The position numbers were made by a program, and so were the translations under genes. From contig CAJUOK010000009.1 in the NCBI GenBank assembly GCA_910588015.1, forward strand, positions 1 to 60,557: a stretch of 60,557 nt of DNA, given 5' to 3'. Origin of the DNA: an uncultured Christensenellaceae bacterium. GTDB taxonomy: Bacteria > Bacillota > Clostridia > Christensenellales > UBA3700. The notes below the pieces were generated by a model. That model was not told the origin of the DNA. It worked only from the letters and a program-made list of their open reading frames with translations, and made no database searches. The stretch's first letter is position 1. Every line of letters begins with the position of its first letter. This document shows, one piece after another, positions 55,086 through 60,557 of this stretch.

Positions 55086-55338
55086 CGAAGTGCAGTCGAA
55101 ATATCTCAAACGGATTAGATTTCTCCATTACGCTATGCTCCAGTCGAAATGACAGGAAGAGTAAGCGTCAATGACAAATCATTATGATGTCACCTCGACC
55201 GAAGTGGAGAGGTCTCTGTAATTGACATTTGCGCGCGACGCACTGCTTGCTATGCCGTCGCATCGCTCATTACGACCAAGCGTAGCGTAATGGAGAGAAG
55301 CATTGTTCTGTCATTGCGACCACAGTGGAGAAATCTAA
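55086..55338. repeat. cluster of dispersed palindromic repeats, copies 6-10
   Basis: Within 250 bases lie CGAAGTGCAGTCGAAAT (55086-55102), a minus copy ending TCCAGTCGAAATGACA (to 55154), the variant GTCACCTCGACCGAAGTGGAGAGGTC (55189-55214, in two pieces ACCTCGACC and GTGGAGAGG), TACGACCAAGCGTAGCG with ATGGAGAGA, and TGTCATTGCGACCACAG with TGGAGAAATCT. TGCTTGCTATG at 55243-55253 also occurs (inverted) near 34.08 kb. From 54900 to 55085 I see only a small hairpin around TAGAATATTCTA. Confidence 0.75.
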
Positions 55339-55342
55339 AACC

Positions 55343-55370
55343 TTGCTATGTAAATCTAATGTGATACAAA
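55343..55370 (+). promoter_or_regulatory. candidate promoter of the giant surface protein
   Basis: TTGCTA (55343-55348) and TACAAA (55365-55370) are 16 bp apart, with TG close before the -10. Moderate match only. Confidence 0.35.
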
Positions 55371-55419
55371 TAGAAATTGAAAAATCTCAACAGATAAAAG
55401 AATATTGGAGAGTATAAGT

Positions 55420-58400
55420 ATGAACTCAAAGAAAATAAAAAGTAAGTATTTAAAATGCTCAATACTAATAATAGCATTATGCATAATGATAGGAGCGATA
55501 AGCGCTTGCTTGCCGTTTAGTATATCATTGCCCGATACGTTAGATGAAAACGGAATAGAGAATGCGGCAATGACAATAACAACCAATGCAAGCGACGGAT
55601 TGGGGGAATTCAACGACGGATATAACTATGTATATACCGATAAAGACTTGATAGATAAATACAGAGCAGGCGACGCCAGTACCCCATATGATATTACGAT
55701 TCAAAAAATTGCAAAGACAACAAGTAACAGAGGCGCTAAAGAGAATCCTTACGTTATCGCTTCTGTTGACGATTGGGATACGTTTGCAAGGCAAATGGAA
55801 ACAGATACTTCACGTGGCAGCGGTAAATATTACGTATTGGCTGAAGACTTGGATTTTTCCGAAATAGTTTTTCATCCTATTAGGTTTTTTAACGGCACGT
55901 TTTACGGTATGGGGCACGTTTTAAAAAATGTTACAATAAGCAGTTGGCAGTATTTACCGGCATCCGGCGATACTCCTGTGAATATAGGAAGCTCGACGTT
56001 TGGATTTGGAGTATTTTGTAAAACTGATAACGCTACGATTACTGATTTGATGTTGCAAAATTTGAATATATCCGGTTCTCCGCAAACCAGTAATGCTTAT
56101 TTAAATCGTATTAATTTAATTGGAACTTTAGTAGGATGGTCTTATGGAGACGATGCTTTCTTAAATTGTCATATTAATGGAAATATAGATACTACAAACG
56201 TAAGTTACACTTCTTATGAGACTGTCGGAGGTTTATTGGGGGCGCGCTATTCGTCTCCAACGACTACGCCCGGAGTTATTTACCGTTGTTCGGTAGACGT
56301 AATTGCGACTATAAGAAACAGTGGCGGTTATCCAATAGCGGGCGGACTGATAGGAGATTTAAATAGGTCGGCAGTCTCCGTTTACGATTGCGTTGTTAAT
56401 TATAATTTTTCTTCGAATGCCACTTCCAATGGAATTTGCGGTCTTTTTGGATTTTTAGAGGCAGTTTCCGCAACTACAGTAGATAATGTTGTGGTTAATA
56501 TAAAAATAAACGGCGGCGTTGGCGGCGGAGCTATTTTTTACGGCTCGACGGCGTCGGCAAACGTTAAAATTTCAAACTGTTATGCAAATGGTATGTCAAG
56601 CGCTAATTCTATGACAGCGATTACAGGCGGCATATCAAATTGTACCTTTGAAAATATCAATATAGTAAAAAGTACTGCAGGTTTCCATAGTTCGGAAAGT
56701 TGCCCTTCGTCGGCATTGAGCGTTCACTCAAGTTTGGACGTTTTGATAACACGAGCAAAAAATAATATATCTTCAAGTATGTCGTCGAATATATGGGATG
56801 AGACAAAGACAGGCAATTTAACGACATATTGGAATGGCAGTTATGCGGGAGAGGAAACAATATTAGACTATTCGCCCGTACGCAATCATTTAATGGCATT
56901 TGTAAGTTATAGAAACATTATAAATGGCGGCAATGATATTGAGAACGATGTTGAAACTGTGGGAATAGAAGACGGAAAAGCTTATATAACCGACCAAGAT
57001 TTGGAAAGTCAGCCGTCGGCTGAATATTTGGCAGGAAAATCAGGAGAACAAGTCTTTTTGGGATGGACGGACGACGCTACGGGCGAAAGCGAGCCGTTTA
57101 AGACGCTTCCGAGCGGTATGTTCGGCGAAGTTACGCTATATGCGATATGGGGGTTGACAAGCGACCACGCGGATAAATATATCAATCCTACGCTTAATGT
57201 AAAGGACAACGTATCGGAGATAACGTACGACACTAAAACAAGCATAACGCTTAATGCAAACGTAGAATACAGCGGCTCTTCGGCGGGGGGAATGACGGAG
57301 CCGCAAGTGTCGTATTATTGGAAAAAAGGCGATGAAGATATAACAGGCGGAAAAACAGGAGTGTTTGTAGCCAAAAATGTTTTGGACAGCGGAGAGTATA
57401 CCTACGACTATGTAATAAAAGATAAATTACAGCCGTTGTGGCAATATAAGGGCAACAGCGGATTGAGCGAGACTGTTACAATAAACAAAGGCGTTCTGTC
57501 GATAGATAAATTTGAAGTGACTAATAAGGCGTATTTTGGTAGAAGTTTGTCGGAAGTCGAGTTTAACGTGACTGCAAAAAATAGCGCCGGAGTCAAAGTT
57601 AATTTGACAAGGTCGTTTTGGAAGAACACTGTTGGACAAAGCGTAGCAAAGGGAAAGAATACGCAAACATTGAGATTGGTACCGGCTGATATTGAAAACT
57701 ATGGTGAGTATGCGGATTTAGCAGTCGAATTTGAATCCGTCACTTTGTATGTTACTTTTATATTTCCCGAATTGGCGGAGCAATTAAAAGCGGAATTGGA
57801 GTATAGTCAACATTACGGACCGAAAGAGTTGATATATGAATTTAATCAAGTATATATGGATGCATTGGTCAACAATCCCGAGTTTTCTTCTATATCGGAC
57901 AGCGGACTGGCGCCGTACTTGGCAGACGAAGCTGAGATTGAAGCCAATCCCGAATATAAAGGAGCTCCTATAGTAGAAGACTCGTCCGGCAAACCGTTGT
58001 ATAGCAATCAACACAACAGCGTAACTGAAGAATTCAACGTATACGTATATTTCAATGCGGTGACATATACGGTGACATTTGACGCTAACAGCGATAGCAA
58101 TACTACGTTAATGCCAGAACCGGAAGCGTATGGATACGGAAAGTTCCTTAAGCAACCAAATGCTCCTACCAACGGCGAACTATTGTTTGTGGGATGGTAT
58201 TTTACTGACAGAGACGGAGAATACAGGGCGTGGAGATTTTACAGCGAGCCGCAAGAGGACGGAACAGTTATACCTCAAGACAGAGTCAGCGGCAATATGA
58301 CGTTGACGGCAGAATGGTTGAGCGCGTCCAATTTGGACGAAGTAACTTTTACAGTAAGTCCGACTGCAAAGTTTATAGCGCTTAATAAGATAGACAACGG

Positions 58401-60557
58401 TAATTATTTGACGGTTACGGCAAAATATTCCGGAAGTAAAAACGGAGTTATTGCAACGAGCAACAAGACGATAGAGTACGGAGAATATGTCATAGAATAC
58501 GGCAGAATGGACGGTGAAAATTTTGTCAATGAATACAACACTCTCAAAGTTGTAGAAGGCGGAATGTATATAAGAGTCGGAGTAAAATTCGGAGTGGAAA
58601 CGATATATTCCGAACCAAAGCAAATAAGAGTTGAGCCTATAGATATTTCTCATTTGACGGAACAGTTTAACTTCGGCGACGACGACAACGACGGTTTGCT
58701 CACATTTGAATATGACGGAACGGGTAAGACTGTGCGTAAATTAAGCGACCAAGACGTTTTAACTATGACCGGCGGTCAAATAACGGGAATTAAGTATGAA
58801 TATAAGGACATTTTTAATAATCAAATTGTTGAAGTTCCGATAGACATAAGTACCTATGAAGTAACCATAAGCTATACAACGGCGTCTGGAGATTTCTATG
58901 CTAATCCCACCACGTTGACATTGAAGATAACGTCTACAATAAAAGTTAGGGTAGAGTGGACAGAGAGCTCTTTGATGTATACCGGACAGGAGCAGTATCC
59001 CAAAATCGCTAAAATATACAATGTTGAAACGGGAGAGGAAGTATCCGTCAATAGTAATCAAATTACATATACAGGCGACACGAACGCCAAAACAATAAAC
59101 ATAGGCAAACATTATAAAGTAAGCGTATCTTTAGGGGAAGCATATACGGTAATCGACGGCGTAGAATGTGAATTTGATATAGTAAAAGCTTTGTTGGAAA
59201 TACCGACTTATACGTCGGGAACAATAATGTATGACGGAACAACCAAAGCGCTGATAGATTATTTGGGCGAATCTTTTAATCCGATATTGATGGAGATTGT
59301 TTCGGGAGGAACGGGAAAAGAAGTAGATACATATAGAGCTATGATAGCTCTAAAGGACACAATAAATTGTTCTTGGTCAGACAAGACGATAGCAAGTAAA
59401 CAGGTAGAATGGAAAATAGAGCCTGCGATATTGTATGTTAGTTGGGATAAGTGGGAGTTTATAGCAGACGGAGAGAGTGAGTACGCACCAAAAATTAACG
59501 GGTTGATAGGACTTGCGGGAGATGATACGTTTGACTATGACACAGACTTTATTTACAAAATATACGACGAAGAAAACAATTTGATGGACGTAAGTCAAGT
59601 TAGTGAAATTGGTTCATATAGAATAGTGGCAAGTTTCAACGGAGCAGTAAAGAATTATACGATGGACGGTACGAGTAAAGAATGGTATTTCGTAGTAGTG
59701 CCAAAGTCGGGTATGAGAGTGCTGACCGTGGAGTGGGGAGAAAAGCAATTCTTATATGACGGCGGAGTTCATTATCCGACATTTACTATCAAAGACAGCA
59801 ACGGAAACGACGTTACGGATGAAATAAAAGAATTGCTCAAGTTCAGCGAGGGATATAGACAGCAAAAAGAGCTGGGTACTTATACGGTAAAAATAACGTT
59901 AAAAGATGGCGCTGAAGAAGAATATTTCATTAGGTCCGGAGCTACTTGTAAATATAAGATAGTGGACGAAAACGGATATGCGCCTGACGAAGATGAAACA
60001 AAACCAAATAATCCGTCAAGCGGAGAACAGAGCGGAAACGATACAAACGGCAACGGCGGGAGCGGAGCGTTGGACGAAATACTCGAGAAGCTCAAAGAAT
60101 TACCGCTATGGCAGTTGATAACAGGAAGCGTAAGCATACTATTGATAATAATATTCTTGTCCAGGACGGCAAGCTATGAAAGTAAGCGCAAGCAGACCAA
60201 GAGAAGCACGGAGAGCAGATACAAGACGTATTATGCAGCTGCGCCCTTCTTGGGACTTGCGGCGAGCGGCTGGACGGCGATAGCGTGCGTACTAATGGGT
60301 TTGGCAGTGGCAAGTCTTGTAATAATGATTATAACTAAAAGCAGATATAATAAGGCATTGATAGAACAAGACGAAGCTAGAGTGGATTACGAAAATCGAA
60401 TGAGGGCAGAAGAAAATGCCCGCCGAGAAGAAGAGGCAAGACAGCGCGACGAGAGTATGCGAATGATGTTTATGAGTATGATGGGCGGCGGTAACGGAAG
60501 TGGAAACGCAATGCCGCAAGGGGTATATATGGGCGCTCAACAGGGCATAGGCGCAGA
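55420..60557 (+). CDS. giant surface protein, 3' end outside window
   Basis: 1712 codons are read and the frame is still open at the right edge. The start has a lipoprotein-type signal with ISAC at Cys30. About 95-430 carries GLUG-like beta-helix turns (VGGLLGARYSS; IAGGLIGDLNRS); InlB-type units follow (VFLGWTDDATGE near 545; LLFVGWYFTDRDGE near 925), then many Ig/MBG-like beta repeats to about 1530 and a Gly/Asn-rich linker. The C-terminus then has a membrane helix (LPLWQLITGSVSILLIIIFL, about 1560), a basic loop, a second hydrophobic stretch (about 1608-1640), and a charged coiled tail (EENARREEEARQRDES) with a Met run. No LPxTG is seen. It is probably an adhesin. GGAG precedes the ATG. 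Confidence 0.85.
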   Translation, partial: MNSKKIKSKYLKCSILIIALCIMIGAISACLPFSISLPDTLDENGIENAAMTITTNASDGLGEFNDGYNYVYTDKDLIDKYRAGDASTPYDITIQKIAKTTSNRGAKENPYVIASVDDWDTFARQMETDTSRGSGKYYVLAEDLDFSEIVFHPIRFFNGTFYGMGHVLKNVTISSWQYLPASGDTPVNIGSSTFGFGVFCKTDNATITDLMLQNLNISGSPQTSNAYLNRINLIGTLVGWSYGDDAFLNCHINGNIDTTNVSYTSYETVGGLLGARYSSPTTTPGVIYRCSVDVIATIRNSGGYPIAGGLIGDLNRSAVSVYDCVVNYNFSSNATSNGICGLFGFLEAVSATTVDNVVVNIKINGGVGGGAIFYGSTASANVKISNCYANGMSSANSMTAITGGISNCTFENINIVKSTAGFHSSESCPSSALSVHSSLDVLITRAKNNISSSMSSNIWDETKTGNLTTYWNGSYAGEETILDYSPVRNHLMAFVSYRNIINGGNDIENDVETVGIEDGKAYITDQDLESQPSAEYLAGKSGEQVFLGWTDDATGESEPFKTLPSGMFGEVTLYAIWGLTSDHADKYINPTLNVKDNVSEITYDTKTSITLNANVEYSGSSAGGMTEPQVSYYWKKGDEDITGGKTGVFVAKNVLDSGEYTYDYVIKDKLQPLWQYKGNSGLSETVTINKGVLSIDKFEVTNKAYFGRSLSEVEFNVTAKNSAGVKVNLTRSFWKNTVGQSVAKGKNTQTLRLVPADIENYGEYADLAVEFESVTLYVTFIFPELAEQLKAELEYSQHYGPKELIYEFNQVYMDALVNNPEFSSISDSGLAPYLADEAEIEANPEYKGAPIVEDSSGKPLYSNQHNSVTEEFNVYVYFNAVTYTVTFDANSDSNTTLMPEPEAYGYGKFLKQPNAPTNGELLFVGWYFTDRDGEYRAWRFYSEPQEDGTVIPQDRVSGNMTLTAEWLSASNLDEVTFTVSPTAKFIALNKIDNGNYLTVTAKYSGSKNGVIATSNKTIEYGEYVIEYGRMDGENFVNEYNTLKVVEGGMYIRVGVKFGVETIYSEPKQIRVEPIDISHLTEQFNFGDDDNDGLLTFEYDGTGKTVRKLSDQDVLTMTGGQITGIKYEYKDIFNNQIVEVPIDISTYEVTISYTTASGDFYANPTTLTLKITSTIKVRVEWTESSLMYTGQEQYPKIAKIYNVETGEEVSVNSNQITYTGDTNAKTINIGKHYKVSVSLGEAYTVIDGVECEFDIVKALLEIPTYTSGTIMYDGTTKALIDYLGESFNPILMEIVSGGTGKEVDTYRAMIALKDTINCSWSDKTIASKQVEWKIEPAILYVSWDKWEFIADGESEYAPKINGLIGLAGDDTFDYDTDFIYKIYDEENNLMDVSQVSEIGSYRIVASFNGAVKNYTMDGTSKEWYFVVVPKSGMRVLTVEWGEKQFLYDGGVHYPTFTIKDSNGNDVTDEIKELLKFSEGYRQQKELGTYTVKITLKDGAEEEYFIRSGATCKYKIVDENGYAPDEDETKPNNPSSGEQSGNDTNGNGGSGALDEILEKLKELPLWQLITGSVSILLIIIFLSRTASYESKRKQTKRSTESRYKTYYAAAPFLGLAASGWTAIACVLMGLAVASLVIMIITKSRYNKALIEQDEARVDYENRMRAEENARREEEARQRDESMRMMFMSMMGGGNGSGNAMPQGVYMGAQQGIGA

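Noticed and set aside
55086..55338. CRISPR array
   Set aside because: The repeats are palindromic, vary in direction and spacing, and have no uniform spacers or cas genes.

Overview
The window reads as a chromosomal segment of a low-GC Gram-positive bacterium, most likely an uncultured gut-associated member of the Clostridia. The reasons are strong AGGAG-type ribosome binding sites, sigma-A-type promoters, a SAM-I riboswitch before metK, an RqcP/YabO-type S4 protein, Gram-positive lipoprotein signals, and several host-glycan catabolic genes. The exact lineage cannot be fixed from the sequence alone. Most genes point rightward; only an SGNH hydrolase and an rqcP-ispDF pair are on the minus strand.

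Layout. 0-6.2 kb: a 3-hydroxyacyl-CoA dehydrogenase, tRNA-Gly(CCC), and a three-gene L-fucose operon (isomerase, two-domain class II aldolase, rhamnulokinase-type kinase). 6.2-11.5 kb: SGNH hydrolase, rsmI, a TetR regulator, then a GH110-like beta-helix enzyme with an Old Yellow Enzyme-type oxidoreductase. 11.7-14.4 kb: two lipoproteins. 14.5-22 kb: fhs, glnS, an unknown gene, asnA, an exonuclease and an RsmF-like methylase. 21.8-28.7 kb: a 2-hydroxyacid dehydrogenase, an aminotransferase, a mutarotase-like protein, a GH33 sialidase and nanE-nanK-nanA. 28.8-36.4 kb: an Mrp ATPase, a divergent trmB, a transglutaminase-like lipoprotein, a His-rich ArsP_2-type permease and three small membrane proteins, two of them DUF3592-like. 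36.5-54.6 kb: core genes (ispDF fusion, rqcP, rpoB, rpoC, metK, recD2, secA, prfB, tsaD). 55.4 kb to the right edge: a giant surface protein that is still open at the end of the window.

How the genes work together. Fucose, sialic acid and terminal alpha-galactose all cap host mucin glycans, and genes for handling all three lie within 30 kb. The sialidase and the GH110-like enzyme both lack export signals, which suggests that short host oligosaccharides are imported and taken apart in the cytoplasm. No sugar transporter is present in the window.

Intergenic structure. Short palindromic repeats (ends TGTCATTTCGA / TCGAAATGACA) cluster at 0.0, 34.0, 52.3 and 55.2 kb. A separate 139-bp element with 29-30-bp inverted ends lies at 54.76-54.90 kb, upstream of the giant surface protein. 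That protein and its unusual C-terminus (two membrane segments followed by a charged coiled tail), together with related lipoproteins, are the best candidates for something undescribed.
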